NCBI GenBank assembly: GCA_951640165.1
Contig: OX621255.1
Span: 1,364,001 to 1,428,000, forward strand
Direction of reading: 5' to 3'
Origin: Pseudoips prasinana
Taxonomy: Eukaryota; Arthropoda; Insecta; Lepidoptera; Nolidae
DNA: 64,000 nucleotides
This document shows, in pieces, positions 31,873 through 42,139 of this stretch (position 1 is the first letter of the stretch; each line of letters opens with the position of its first letter). The notes under the pieces are model-generated. The model worked only from the letters and a program-made list of their open reading frames with translations, was not told the origin of the DNA and did no database searches. A program made the position numbers and the translations under genes.

Positions 31873-32310
31873 TGCGTTCCCACGAGTATTAGGGACTAAA
31901 CGGTCCACCCTCGCAGAGCCCTATACGGGGGTAAGGCGGATCCATGCTGTGTCCTATGACCGCCAACATAGACACCCTCCGTTATCGACCAGAATACCCT
32001 CTGGCCATGGATCCCTCAGCACGGGTCGGATGACACTTTGGATCGGGGTTTTGTTTCAGGTATGCTCCCTCGGACTAAATAGCTCACTTGTGCTCGTCCC
32101 CTGCGTCTCGGTGAGCGTACAGTAAGCCAGCTAACTCGGCCTGTGAGCGCCGCCGTTGGTATGCATAATTATGCCTACTCTTCCGCCGCCGCTCTAAGTT
32201 ACTATCCTGTACTGATAGTAACTATGCTATCGTAGGCCTCTGATGAATCCTAAGATTCTAGAGGCCCCGATAGAGGCAGTTTAAGGTCATACCCGGGACC
32301 GAGTCATACC
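31873..32310 (-). promoter_or_regulatory. RTE 5' untranslated leader
   Basis: This 440-bp stretch lies between the target duplication and the ORF start and is more GC-rich than the flanks. LINEs carry an internal promoter in this position, so a promoter role is inferred. No specific motif was identified. Confidence 0.5.
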
Positions 32311-32384
32311 GCTTAAGTTTAATTATCGAAATTTATAGATATCGAAGTATAAATATACATACATAATAATATTGTGAGTGAACA

Positions 32385-32590
32385 GACTGCCATCTGATGA
32401 CTGAAAGTGAACTAGGCAGAGCATGTACTATGGCAACCATACAACTGATATGCACTTTTAATGTTTCTAAATACATACATGTTAAAGACAAAGTATACCC
32501 AGACACAGAATAAATAATCGAGGTCATCACAAAAAGATTTGTCCTTGGTGGCAATCAAACAACTAACCATTTGACCAACTTCAGGCCATT
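32385..32590 (-). mobile_element. Diverged tRNA-derived SINE (SINE2 type)
   Basis: CTGCCATCTGATGACTG, GCAGAGCATGTACTATGGCA, CAGACACAGAATAAATA and TTTGTCCTTGGTGGCAATCA follow the order of the SINE2 copy at 62575, with many substitutions. Confidence 0.55.
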
Positions 32591-32671
32591 AATACAAGTA
32601 GCTTGAAGATCATATTATCTGCATCTTCTAATAAGACAACTCTAATAATTAATCATTCTATCACATTTTAC

Positions 32672-32715
32672 AAACGTACGGACACGGAGCGGTTAAGCTC
32701 CGTGTCCGTACGTTT
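32672..32715. repeat. Perfect hairpin, 19-bp arms
   Basis: AAACGTACGGACACGGAGC at 32672-32690 pairs perfectly with 32697-32715 around GGTTAA. It is GC-rich in an AT-rich context and matches no element seen. Confidence 0.9.
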
Positions 32716-32877
32716 ATAAAGGTCTCCGACACCCAGATCAATAATTATAATTTACGGGTTACGCAAATAGTTGGACTATGCGAGGAGTTAATTTCCTTAA
32801 AGTATTATTTTTAAACAAATGTAAGCTATTTCTAAATTTCATCAGGGCTCGCGGCCGCTAAGCTGAGCTAAAATTAA

Positions 32878-33190
32878 TCTATACATATAATAAGATCGTA
32901 GGAAAGTCAAAATTGTACATTGAATATTCTTTTGAAAGAATACTTGGGGCGTGATCTATAATCGATATCAAAGCCAAAAATATAGTTTTTAGAATTTTTG
33001 TCGGTTTGTCTGTATGTATGTCCGGGCTAAACTCAAAAAGTACTTCATGGATCTACTTCAAATTTTGCATGTATATTACTAAGAGGTCGGGCCAACATAT
33101 AGGCTACATATTATCACACTATCACCTACGGGAGAGGAGTTGTGATAATTTATAAAATTTAACGAGGGTAAAACCGCGGGGCACGGCTGG
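32878..33190 (+). mobile_element. Non-autonomous Helitron, family B
   Basis: It starts TCTATACATATAATAAGATC after an A and ends GGGGCACGGCTGG before a T (a CTRR end). It is a complete copy of the family also at 12717 and 60058. Confidence 0.85.
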
Positions 33191-33194
33191 TAAA

Positions 33195-33552
33195 AAATAC
33201 TTCAGTGGATTCTGAAGTATAAACTTTTCATAGAAATTTTATCTCTTTTAAACTTAAGACAAAACTTAGTTAGCAATTCAAGTAAGCTTGATTTTGGCTA
33301 ACCAAAAGTCGTCGAGTCTCGACCTTGGTACGATTGTTTTTCGGAAACCTCTGTCACAGACTAGATGGACAAAGAGATAATGTTTGCGATTCTATTTCTG
33401 CTAATCTGATAAAACATTTATAACTTTATAGGAACAGAAAGATTCACAAAAGAGATATGAAGAGTATTATAACTTTTTTAACATTACGGTTACAGTTAGC
33501 GTTGGAAGCCATCACTGCTTCACTAGTTAAGAATTGTATCTATTTATTCAAT
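33195..33552. other. Unassigned stretch
   Basis: Nothing recognised between the Helitron and the MITE. Confidence 0.4.
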
Positions 33553-33555
33553 ATA

Positions 33556-33690
33556 CAGACGTCAGCACATCCAGTTACCCCAATCTGTCAAAATTGTTTT
33601 ATAGATTTTCAACTTTATGACAAAGGCATAACGTTCACTTTCATTTGGGGAAATTGGACAGATTGGGGTAGCTTGATGTGTTGGCGTCTG
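33556..33690. mobile_element. MITE of the CAGACG family, intact ends
   Basis: The left end CAGACGTCAGCACATCCAGT is mirrored at the right by AGCTTGATGTGTTGGCGTCTG with few mismatches. TA stands on each side. At 135 bp with no coding capacity it is a MITE, probably of a Tc1/mariner-like family given the TA target. Confidence 0.8.
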
Positions 33691-34085
33691 TACTATTCAT
33701 CATGTCAGCCAAAATACGTCCCGTGCTAAATACAAAGGCGTTTACAATCTCCACCATGGCCTATCAGTTCTTTCTTGTGTTTAGGTTTGACTACATTAAT
33801 AATAATAATTAATATCTTATCTTTGTTGATGATTTTTGCCTTGACAACTGCAACCGATAGCTTAATGAGCTCTCAGAGGCACCCCTAACTAATCTTGATT
33901 TTTACACAAACGAGTTTTAGAATGCGAAACGAACCCGCGCTCTACCGTCGGAAGGCTTTGGAAAGGCCTAATTGGCTTACACCATTCGGATTAAGAGATT
34001 TTACAAAATTAATATTTCTGTGGATTTATTCTTAATAAACAAATTTAATCCACATTTATTTCAAGAGGAATAAATAATTTAATAA

Positions 34086-34264
34086 TCACACTAATAATAT
34101 AAAGGCAAAAGATTTTGAGTGTGTGAGTGTGTATGTTTGTTACTTCTTCACGTCTAAACGGCTGGTGTGATTTTAATTGGTGTGGAGTTAGCTGACACCC
34201 TGGATTAATACATAGGCTTTAATTTACCAAGTTTAACGCGGGTGAAACCGCGGGGCACAGCTAG
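34086..34264 (+). mobile_element. Non-autonomous Helitron, family A, complete
   Basis: The 179-bp element starts TC-ACACTAATAATATAAAGGC after A and ends CGCGGGGCACAGCTAG before T. It is the clearest short Helitron here and defines the family ends. Confidence 0.85.
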
Positions 34265-34269
34265 TAAAT

Positions 34270-34778
34270 TAATAAATTGGAATTTGAAATGAAATACGCA
34301 TCATAAGATTTGAATCGCCAGACCCCCTCACTTAAACCACACAAATCATTTTGCCGAGCTCCAAACTAGAGCAAAAGTCGTCAATTTTGCAATCTAAAAT
34401 TTTGACCCTTCGTTTGGAAACAGCAAGTAATAAAGAGATGGCAGTCCGTTTAATGTCGAGTAAAGCGATAAGTTTTAAAGAGATTGGAAATCGATCAGTA
34501 GATTTTGATGGAACCTCTAATCTTTGTTTGACGAAAGATTTTTCTTTGAAAACGATTTGTTGAAAGTGTTTTAGGGACCTAAAAATAAATTTAGGACTTT
34601 AATCTTATAATGCTAGTGGGTGATGTTGGTTAGATGATTGGAAGATCGTGTTGGATATGCTGTGTAGGTGGAGATGGAAATACGCTTTCTAAAGTTAAAT
34701 GAGATGGATATGAAAGTTTTTTTTTTATAAACTTTTTCTTTACAGACTTAGCCAGTTGCTTAAGTGTCCTAGTACTGG
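34270..34778. other. Unassigned stretch
   Basis: It holds a 70-codon frame (34351-34563) that opens on ATG and has no recognised similarity. Confidence 0.35.
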
Positions 34779-34866
34779 TCCTTGAGTGATAGACGACGTA
34801 AAGCAAGGCAGGTCAGCCTATAGATGGGTGACCGTCAAAGTTGTTTAATTTCTGAGCGTCAAGAAG
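34779..34866 (+). mobile_element. 5S rRNA-like SINE fragment
   Basis: GAGTGATAGACGACGTAAAGCAAGGC and TATAGATGGGTGACCGTCAA correspond to the head of the 5S-like SINE (copy 1). The 3' half is missing. Confidence 0.7.
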
Positions 34867-35154
34867 CTGAACACGGCGAAATTGATTTTTTTCAGCAAGA
34901 ATCAATAATTTATGCCCTGAATATGAGTGTTAACAACTTTGAGACTTCATCATATTCTGTCGATCAAAGTGTGAAATTAGAGATTATTTAGATTAAACAA
35001 TAATGACAAATTTGACATATTTTGCTAAACATATATTGTAACATACATTCGATTCAAATTTAAAATACAATTTCAGATAACACCATAGGTACATGTCATA
35101 ATTGAACTTAATAATATTACAAAATAGGTAAGTCATAGGTATATGTCATAATTA

Positions 35155-35186
35155 TCCTAACTAATATTATAAATGCGATAGTAAAT
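35155..35186 (+). mobile_element. Helitron 5' end fragment
   Basis: TCCTAACTAATATTATAAAT then GCGATAG equals the 5' end of the group; nothing of the interior follows. Confidence 0.5.
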
Positions 35187-35259
35187 TACTACTACTGTAT
35201 GTAGATATATTCTCCAGTATTAATGGGGGACCCACATAGGTCAATTCTCGGCCCAACCT

Positions 35260-35303
<44 letters not shown>

Positions 35304-35308
35304 GAATT

Positions 35309-35570
35309 ACCTTCATTATCACCATCATCATTACAGCTGAAATAAGTCCACTGCTGGACAAGCCTCCCTCAAGACTCATCTAGGAGGGATATGCCATAAT
35401 TGCCACGACTGGCAATTATGGCATATCAGATGTATGACTATCTTACTGCGATCGCCAACCCGCCTGAGCACTCAGAAGGAAGCGGCTGCCCACTTATACG
35501 CCGCCCGCGGGATGAGGCGGGGTGATGATATTCTGATTCTGTTATTTATCGCCGTCACCACACAGCAACG
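35309..35570 (-). mobile_element. SINE-like element with LINE tail, inside RT
   Basis: Reversed, it carries the same parts as 14140 and 53680: CATCACCCCGCCTCATCCCG, GCGATCGCAGTAAGATAG, TATGGCATAT, TCCAGCAGTGGACTTATTTC and a GATGATGGTGATAATGA tail. It includes the perfect hairpin 35388-35427. Confidence 0.7.
35388..35427. repeat. Perfect hairpin, 18-bp arms
   Basis: GATATGCCATAATTGCCA at 35388-35405 and its exact reverse complement at 35410-35427 flank a CGAC loop. The sister copies of this SINE have the GGCATAT block once, so the second arm is an added inverted copy. Confidence 0.88.
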
Positions 35571-35803
35571 ACCTACCTTACTATATAAGAAATATGTATG
35601 AGACTATTTTATATGCAGACGATACTTCGTTGAGGTTGAATCAATCAATAGTCAAACTCATTTATTTTTTAATCTGAGCTTAGTTTAGGTAGTTTAATAC
35701 TGTATAATATTATGTTGGTATTTACTGACTGTAGAAATTGTAGGTGAAGTAACACAGTCCTAAAAAATTTGCCACAATGAATGCAACAATATTGAAATAT
35801 GTA

Positions 35804-35894
35804 CAGACGCCAGCACATCCAGATACCCCAGTCTGTCAAATTTCTTTTATAGATTTTCAACTTTATCACGAAAGCACTTTCAAGCTGGCGTCTG
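35804..35894. mobile_element. MITE of the CAGACG family, deleted copy
   Basis: The left end CAGACGCCAGCACATCCAGA matches the 33556 copy. The right end keeps only GCTGGCGTCTG. TA is on both sides. Confidence 0.75.
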
Positions 35895-35899
35895 TACAT

Positions 35900-36221
35900 A
35901 TTTATAACTAATTTATTATTGTAATTCATGCTCACAATTTCAGTTAATCATAATTTTACAGACATTATAAAGTTAGGAGACGCCGGCAAAGATGTTTCGC
36001 GTCAGCTATAATGCTTCACCTAATCTCATAAACACGACCTCCCCATAAAACAACATCAATCCTACCATCTTGAACGCTCAATTGCGGAGTCTTAAATAAC
36101 ATTATCGAGATCATGAGAAACTTCAAGATGACCATGTTTTTGAACTTCGAACGAGACATTTTAGTACGTGATCAAACCCATTGAAACGTATTTTATTTTT
36201 AATGGCTTTTTTCCCATTTGC
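35900..36221. other. Unassigned stretch
   Basis: Nothing recognised. Confidence 0.35.
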
Positions 36222-36400
36222 CCCGTTGGTCTAGTGGTCAGTGGCCCGAGGTCATGGGTTCGATCTCACCGAGAAAAAAATCTTTTGTGATGAGCACAAA
36301 TATTTGTTCTGTGTCTAGGTGTAATGTTGTATTGCTCTGCTTAGTTTGGAATCAAATAGCAGTGTCAGTTTTCCCAAGATATATTTTTATATTTTGGGGT
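36222..36400 (+). mobile_element. tRNA-derived SINE (SINE3 subfamily)
   Basis: Head GCCCCGTTGGTCTAGTGGTC (A box) and GTCATGGGTTCGATCTC (B box), followed by ATCTTTTGTGATGAGCACAA, TGTGTCTAGGTGTAATG, GCTTAGTTTGGAATC and a CCCAAGATATATTT end. The tail is the same module that forms the tandem array at 54921. Confidence 0.75.
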
Positions 36401-36469
36401 CATCTCGTCATAACATTGCTGCTAACTACCTAAATTATTCTGGTATCTGCAGGTGGTAGTAGACTGATG

Positions 36470-36660
36470 CTTTTGATCATCATCATATCAGCCGAAAGAC
36501 GTCCACTGCTGGACAAAGGCCACCCCCAAGGATCTCCACAATAGCCGGTCCTGCGCTGCCAGCATCCAGCGGCTTCCTATGACCCTTGCAAGATCATTCA
36601 TCCACCTTGTAGAGGGCCTGCCACGCTGCGTCTTCCGGTTCATGGTTGCCACTCGAGAAA
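36470..36660 (-). mobile_element. LINE C-terminal end (WRSL..AFVQQW type)
   Basis: Minus-strand translation shows TGRRSVGRPSTRW-like and SRWMLAAQDRLLWRSLGVAF, then VQQWTSFG and a stop, followed by ATGATGATGATC. Two in-frame stops are present. 5' truncated. Confidence 0.7.
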
Positions 36661-36980
36661 CTTGATATGTATTTGGAACTATGAACCGAGAAGATTAGCC
36701 CAGGTGTCAGATATCTAGGCTTTTGACTGCATGTAATGTTTGCAATAAATATGTTTATAACAACCGAGACTGGCATCATCATATTTTCTTCTTCGAGGCC
36801 CGAAGAGCAGTTCCTCAACCAACCAGAGCCAAATCTTAGTGTCAAACAAAAGTTCTAGATAAATTTTAAGCTGCAACCTTATAAGCGCAAAAATCTGACC
36901 ATGGTGCATTTTACAAAAAAAAAATGTTGTTACGAGTATATGCATTGTTAACGTAAACTTGTATGATTACCTGTAAGTTT

Positions 36981-37246
36981 TCCGACTACGGAAAAAGAGC
37001 GTTTTTAACAGTTACCTCGTATTTCCTAAACAATTATAACGAGCGAAAAAGAGCGAGAGGAAAAAGAGCGTTTTTAACAGTTACCTCGTATTTCCAATTT
37101 AAGTTGATTTTAAAATATGTGGAGTTTTTAGATATTTGCTATCATTCCGAGTGTCATGGGATAAATAGTTTGAAAAATTAAGATTGCGGATTTTATATAT
37201 ACATATATAGACTGTCGAAAATATAACCTTATTTTCCGTAGTCGGA
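36981..37246. mobile_element. Fold-back MITE (TCCGACTACGGAAAA ends)
   Basis: TCCGACTACGGAAAA at 36981-36995 is exactly reversed at 37232-37246. Each end is itself a small hairpin (TTTTCCG-ACTA-CGGAAAA at the left). Inside, AAAAAGAGCGTTTTTAACAG followed by TTACCTCGTATTTCC occurs twice, about 64 bp apart. Superfamily unknown. Confidence 0.7.
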
Positions 37247-37249
37247 TAA

Positions 37250-38630
37250 CAAAATAATCCACGGCTTTAACAGCAGCAGCTTTGACAATAAACTAGAGAC
37301 TTATAAACTAAACTTATATATATAAAAGTAAACTTATTTTTTTTCGTTGAAATAACGTAACTATATTTTGTCTACTGCTTTATTTCTAAATGAATGAACG
37401 TTTAAAAATAAAACAGTAGACTTTTTTTTATTACTTTAGGTTTTTTTATGTTTTTCTTTAATGATAAATTCATAAATCATGTTCGTTATTCCTCTAAACG
37501 TGATATAAAATTATGTTATTTAAATAACTGTGATCCCTGTCGGTGAGGACCTCGTTGTCATCAGTGATCCCAAAATGAAAACTATTTTTCTTTACGGCAT
37601 AGTGTCGTTTATTTTTTCTAACTTTTAACGGCGGTTACTGTTCTGCAAAATATACCATCTGCTTTATTTTTTATACGAGCGATATTATTACGAGCTTGCA
37701 CCACATACTGAAATATGTCAGTCTTTAAGTACAATAAAGTAACGCGTGTTTTCGTATATTCGTTTTTTTTTAACTCAATGATACCTAGTCATCACGGAGA
37801 GAATAATTTCGGGAAAATGTTATATTCTTTTATTTCTAAAAAGGTAACTATTTTATATACCTGGTGATCTGTAATTCAGGTTTCTCGTATGTTAACTTTG
37901 TGAGAGACTGGATATGTCTCTTACCCCGTTGGGTTCTAGCTTGGCAGTATTGTCATACCATTAGTATTTAATTGGCACTAGATTCTAGACTACCCTATTC
38001 TTAGTGAAGAAAAAGTTAGTAAATTTAGAATTACTTCTATTACTTTTTTGGAATTTTTATTATACCAACCTAGTGAATAAAAAATATTCAATGGAAATCT
38101 GCTAATTTCTATAGTAAGTCCTGCTTAAAGTAAGACCGTGTGGTCACTAAAGCCGGAGCCATTCATAACTACAACTATTCCAACTTGGCCGATCAAATAC
38201 GCAGAGGAATGTTCTCGAATAATCTGGAATACTTCGCAAAGGTTTGCCTAAGAGCCTCGTAATGTCTTCATTTCATTGCCTAGTGATGTAATCGAATATG
38301 TTTGGAGTGAAATGTGGTGTGTTTGACCTCTGAACGTGGCATGTAAAGGTTTTTTGATGAAAACTTTTCATTGGCCTTCATCTTCTATTCTGTGTGTCAT
38401 TTGTATTCTAGCTGTAAGTTTTCCTTAAGTAATAAAATAAAAATTATTATTACAATTTTTGTATGTATTTCGTTCTATCTACGTACGTCTAATATTCGGC
38501 TGCACATAAGCATTCTCCTGTGTCATCATACTCCTGTGTCCAAGTGGTGGGAACGCTTTGTCGGGCATTTGAGCCCGGGAGTAGATGGTAGTCGCACAGT
38601 TAATTTATGCGGGCTGATTTCAATATAAAA
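37250..38630. other. Long unassigned AT-rich stretch
   Basis: Only short frames without recognised similarity. Around 38550-38620 the sequence becomes less AT-rich but shows no family match. Confidence 0.45.
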
Positions 38631-38634
38631 ACGA

Positions 38635-38787
38635 AAACATACATACATACATCGATTCACGGCTGCTTCCCGGAGGGGTAGGCAGAGTCATCGGATTTCC
38701 ATTTGTCACGATTTTTGTACACCTCTTTTGCCTCGTTTACTGGTATTATGTTCGTCATACATGCTCGCCGGTTTAGGGTACCTACTC
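38635..38787 (-). mobile_element. RTE LINE 3' end
   Basis: It encodes the same C-terminus as the RTE at 27731 ([40 protein letters not shown] and a stop) and then ends GATGTATGTATGTATG. 5' truncated at about 38787. Confidence 0.85.
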
Positions 38788-38789
38788 TT

Positions 38790-39300
38790 TCTCTCTCTCG
38801 GAAAAGATGACATTTCTTATCAAAGAGTTTTGTATTAAGCACATTTAAATATATGTCAAGATATTTTAAAAACCCATACATTGCACTTTCTATTTCCGCA
38901 CTGACACACTTAACGGGACGGCATTTTAACGTAACGGGCATAAGGTCCGGTGCGGGATGCCAGTTTTCAAAGAGACAGTGTGTAACGATACTGAAGGCTT
39001 AAATATTTTTATGATCCTTCAAGACGTTACGTAATAATTAAAATAAAAAGAAACATACCGTTACTGCTATCGCCTTAAATATATGTTCATTTAAATGATA
39101 CAAATTCAAATAATATTTATAAAAACATGGGTTACTCTATAAATGTGTCCAGAGGAGCAAGTTTTATAGATATAAAATTAATTCCGGCGTTGCTAGTCGG
39201 TGATAATTAGAAAGAGTATCATTATTAAACAACCAGTTATATAAAATTAAATAAGGATTGCTAATGTGAGGAGAAGCGGTAAATTAGATATAATGAATCT
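38790..39300. other. Unassigned stretch
   Basis: Nothing recognised. Confidence 0.35.
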
Positions 39301-39304
39301 CATT

Positions 39305-39615
39305 GAACATAGCCTAATATATTTACGAGTAATTATGTCTCTATTTATATAAGTTAATATATAATTTCGATAGTTAGTAATGTTAGTTATTTTTATAATA
39401 TAGGTTTAAAATTTTCTCTCAACAATTAAGTAGAGTAAAGAAAGACAACTCCACAAATGCCTCTGTTCGAGTCAGGCATGATTTGTACATGTCTATAGGA
39501 TTTTATTGAATATATTTACGAGTCAGTGTGTACGTTACCTATATAAGTTATAAGTTAACATATAATTACGTTTGTTAGCAATGTCCGTTGTTATTTTAAT
39601 ATTGGTTCACTGTTT
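39305..39615 (+). repeat. Diverged direct repeat, about 105-bp units
   Basis: A unit around ATATATTTACGAGT, then ATATAAGTTA, ATATAATTNCG and TTAGYAATGT occurs from 39315 and again from about 39514, roughly 200 bp apart, with many differences. Confidence 0.45.
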
Positions 39616-39689
39616 ATATTTTGGTTTCTCAAATCTCTGCATATTATAACGTTTTTTCTTGTATTGTATTACTATACTTGATGTTTTTA

Positions 39690-39860
39690 TATAATCGGGA
39701 GACCAACGAGCAGTAGTAGGTCACCTGATGGTAAGTGATCATCCGCCGCTAATGCAACACCCTATAAGTCGCAGATATGTTGCCGGCCTTTAAAAGTCAG
39801 CAAACAATCGCTCAGTCGCTGACCCTTCCCTCAACATATTAATTCTGCAGTAATATATTG
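39690..39860 (-). repeat. Interspersed repeat C
   Basis: GGTCACCTGATGGTAAGTGA and TGTTGCCGGCCTTTAAAAG are the reverse of the repeat at 59585-59770. Confidence 0.65.
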
Positions 39861-40424
39861 GGCTAATTGATTTTGGAGTGCTATTGATAGTTTTCTTGCG
39901 AGTAAATTCTGTACGTCAGGTGATTGTAGAAGTTCAACTCGGGACTTGATGATCAGATATTATAACGCTATACCACCGAGGCAATAAAACAATTACTTCA
40001 GCATTAAATAACTCCCGCAATAACCTCTCTATCTGCTATCTAAAGAGCACAGCCACCATTTGTATTTCCATACACTTCCTAACATTTCTATGTATACGAG
40101 GCATTTACGCTATCTCGATGATTTAGTAGTGGGCGGCGATAAATAAGGAGCATTGTTTGCGGTCAACTGCCCTAAGAATAAGGTTCGGCCGTTTATTTCG
40201 CCTTTCAATGATAATGTGATTTTCATACTTAAGATATACACACATCAACACAATCTAGGGATATTGAACATTTCATTGATTATCTAGAAAACTATAAACA
40301 TTTTGTTATGACTGTAAATGGAAGAATTAAAGATAATTTCATGGCCGATATTTAAACATTAACAACACGATGCGATTTTGTTTTTCTAATTAATAAAAGT
40401 CTTAAATTAATTAAGCCATAGAAA
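39861..40424. other. Unassigned stretch
   Basis: Nothing recognised upstream of the Tc1-like element. Confidence 0.35.
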
Positions 40425-41705
40425 ATTACTGAGTGAACAAAAACATTTTATTCTTATAAAATTATTCAATCGAATTAAATGAATAAAAATCTTACCAAAT
40501 CTGATAATCAGTAATCGGTATTTCCTCCTCTAACATTAATCACACAGCGGCAACGATTTTCCATACTTAAAATTAAGGTGTCAATGTCTTGCTGGGGTAT
40601 GCAGTCCCAAGTTCTTTTTAAATGTTCGAAAAGTTGTTCTTCTGTTGTCAAGTTGGGCGGAAAATCCCTCAATGCTCTTCGCTGTAACATGTCCCAGGCG
40701 TGTTCAATTGGGTTTAAGTCTGGCGACTGTGGAGGCCAATCTAATACCTGAACATCGTGTTCTCGAAGGGCGGCCCTCACCAGCCGCGCTGTATGGGAAG
40801 GTGCATTGTCATGCATGAGCTGAAATTCTTGCCCCGTTAGGGCCCTGAGCGGGACAATGACACGTTCTACTACCTCCTCACGGTATCTATGGGCAGTCAT
40901 GCTGCCCTGAATCCAAATGAGTTGGGTTCGTCCGCCGATTCGTATTCCTGCCCACACCATAATTGTCCCGCCTTGGTAAGAGTGGACCTCCTGTGGATGT
41001 CGGAGACGGCTGACCCTGCCTGGAGTTCTCCAAACGCGTGTTCGTCTCGAATCTGGATGAAATCCATAGCGGGACTCATCAGTGAACAGCACCAATGACC
41101 ATTGTTGATCACTCCATGTCAAATGTTCTTGAGCCCATAAAAGTCGCCTACCGCGATTGCCACGTCGCAGCGCTGGGACTCGTAGCGGTCTGCGAGCATG
41201 AAGACCAACTTCATGCAGCCTCCTTCGCACGGTTTGGTCGCTCACCAGCAGCTGCTGACCCTCCTGGAGCCTTTGCACTAGTTGCATCGCTGTGATATTG
41301 GGTAGTCTTCTGGCGGTCATTTGGAGAAATCGATCCTGTCTCTGAGTGGTAACACGATATCTACCTGTGTGCCGTTCTGCCACATCTCCAGTAGCGCGAT
41401 AACGTGACCACAGCCTGGATACCACATTTTGGCTTGTGCCCAGAGACTCAGCAACGACGCGTTGAATAGCACCGTTTTGTAACATGCCAACTGCCCGTAA
41501 CATTTCATCTCGACTCAAATGATGGCGTGGCATGACGCTAAAAAGCTTACACAACCAATTGAGAAAAGAAAATAAAACAATTTATCAGGTTTTCTTCAAT
41601 TAACACGCAAAAAAAATTTTAATGCAACTTCTTGAAATTAGATACAACTCAAGATTGCGCTGTGCTTTGCGTGTTTTCATTTGTTTCTCATTTTAATTTT
41701 TAAAT
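40425..41705 (-). mobile_element. Tc1-like element, ends approximate
   Basis: It encloses an open Tc1-type transposase. The outer parts show weak inverted similarity (GTTTTTGTTCACTCAGTAATTTT reversed from the left against CATTTGTTTCTCATTTTAATTTTT at the right). I could not prove the exact ends or the TA duplication. Confidence 0.55.
40508..41533 (-). CDS. Tc1-like transposase, DD34E
   Basis: The open frame extends 21 bp further on a TTG, but the first ATG (41531-41533, MPRHHLSRDE) is the likely start, giving 341 residues, a normal Tc1 length. Two helix-turn-helix segments at the N-terminus (RVVAESLGTSQNVVSRLW, then VSDQTVRRRLHEVGL) precede the catalytic core. The core has D152 in LFTDES, D242 in MHDNAPSH and E277 in SPDLNPIEH, with exactly 34 residues between the last two. 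The coding sequence is clearly GC-richer than the AT-rich flanks. No stop or shift is seen, so it may still be functional. Confidence 0.93.
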   Translation of the reverse strand: MPRHHLSRDEMLRAVGMLQNGAIQRVVAESLGTSQNVVSRLWSRYRATGDVAERHTGRYRVTTQRQDRFLQMTARRLPNITAMQLVQRLQEGQQLLVSDQTVRRRLHEVGLHARRPLRVPALRRGNRGRRLLWAQEHLTWSDQQWSLVLFTDESRYGFHPDSRRTRVWRTPGRVSRLRHPQEVHSYQGGTIMVWAGIRIGGRTQLIWIQGSMTAHRYREEVVERVIVPLRALTGQEFQLMHDNAPSHTARLVRAALREHDVQVLDWPPQSPDLNPIEHAWDMLQRRALRDFPPNLTTEEQLFEHLKRTWDCIPQQDIDTLILSMENRCRCVINVRGGNTDY

Positions 41706-41856
41706 TTTGAATAAAAAATAGACAAGGTTTAAATCTGTAAATAAACTTTTTAAGGAAACTAAATAGGTTTTAAACAATAAAGCCATGTTTGATTTCAAAA
41801 TAACGTATCCCTAGACTTTGTTGATGTGTGTATATTGTTATTATTTTATGCCCCTA
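41706..41856. other. Short spacer ending in a TA target
   Basis: AT-rich. Its last two bases, TA, form the left half of the target duplication of the next element. Confidence 0.4.
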
Positions 41857-42139
41857 AGGGTCTGTTTCACAATGTCCAGATAAAGTCCCGAATAAGCTAG
41901 ATTGCAACTTATCTATCGAATAAAGACATCGTTTGCGTTTCATAATCCATAAATAGTAATAACTGGCAAATAAACTGCAAAGTATATAACTATTGGTCAG
42001 ATCAAGCTTCAGGTAGGTAGCAAAGTTAACTGATGGATAAGTTATCTGACAGATGTCATTCGATGCTTATTCCGGTGGTGTTTATTGTTAGACTTGTGTT
42101 TTGTTTGTTTGTGGACTTGTGTTCGAATAATTTAATAAA

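Larger units (their letters stand above)
27724..32310 (-). mobile_element. Full-length RTE LINE, interrupted
   Basis: The element is bounded on both sides by the target duplication GCTTAAGTTTA (27713-27723 and 32311-32321). Without the nested LINE it is about 3.55 kb, with a 5' leader, one long protein (endonuclease plus RT) and a very short 3' UTR. This is the compact layout of the RTE clade. Partial copies of the same family lie at 1-46 and 38635-38787. Confidence 0.9.
27515..32340 (-). mobile_element. LINE-X 3' end, split by RTE insertion
   Basis: The 3' 200 bp lie at 27515-27723 and the sequence resumes at 32311 (GCTTAAGTTTAATTATCGAA, ATTTATAG), matching the unbroken copy at 18170-18432. 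The 11-bp GCTTAAGTTTA appears on both sides of the inserted RTE. Confidence 0.85.
35209..35640 (+). pseudogene. LINE RT fragment split by a SINE
   Basis: At 35209-35308 the translation gives the RT block SILGPTLFLIYI followed by NELP, with the IYI codons expanded into a (TA)n run at 35266-35301. At 35590-35640 the frame resumes as ETILYADDTSLRLNQS, the catalytic YADD box. Between them lies a reversed SINE-like element. No endonuclease or thumb region is present. Confidence 0.7.
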
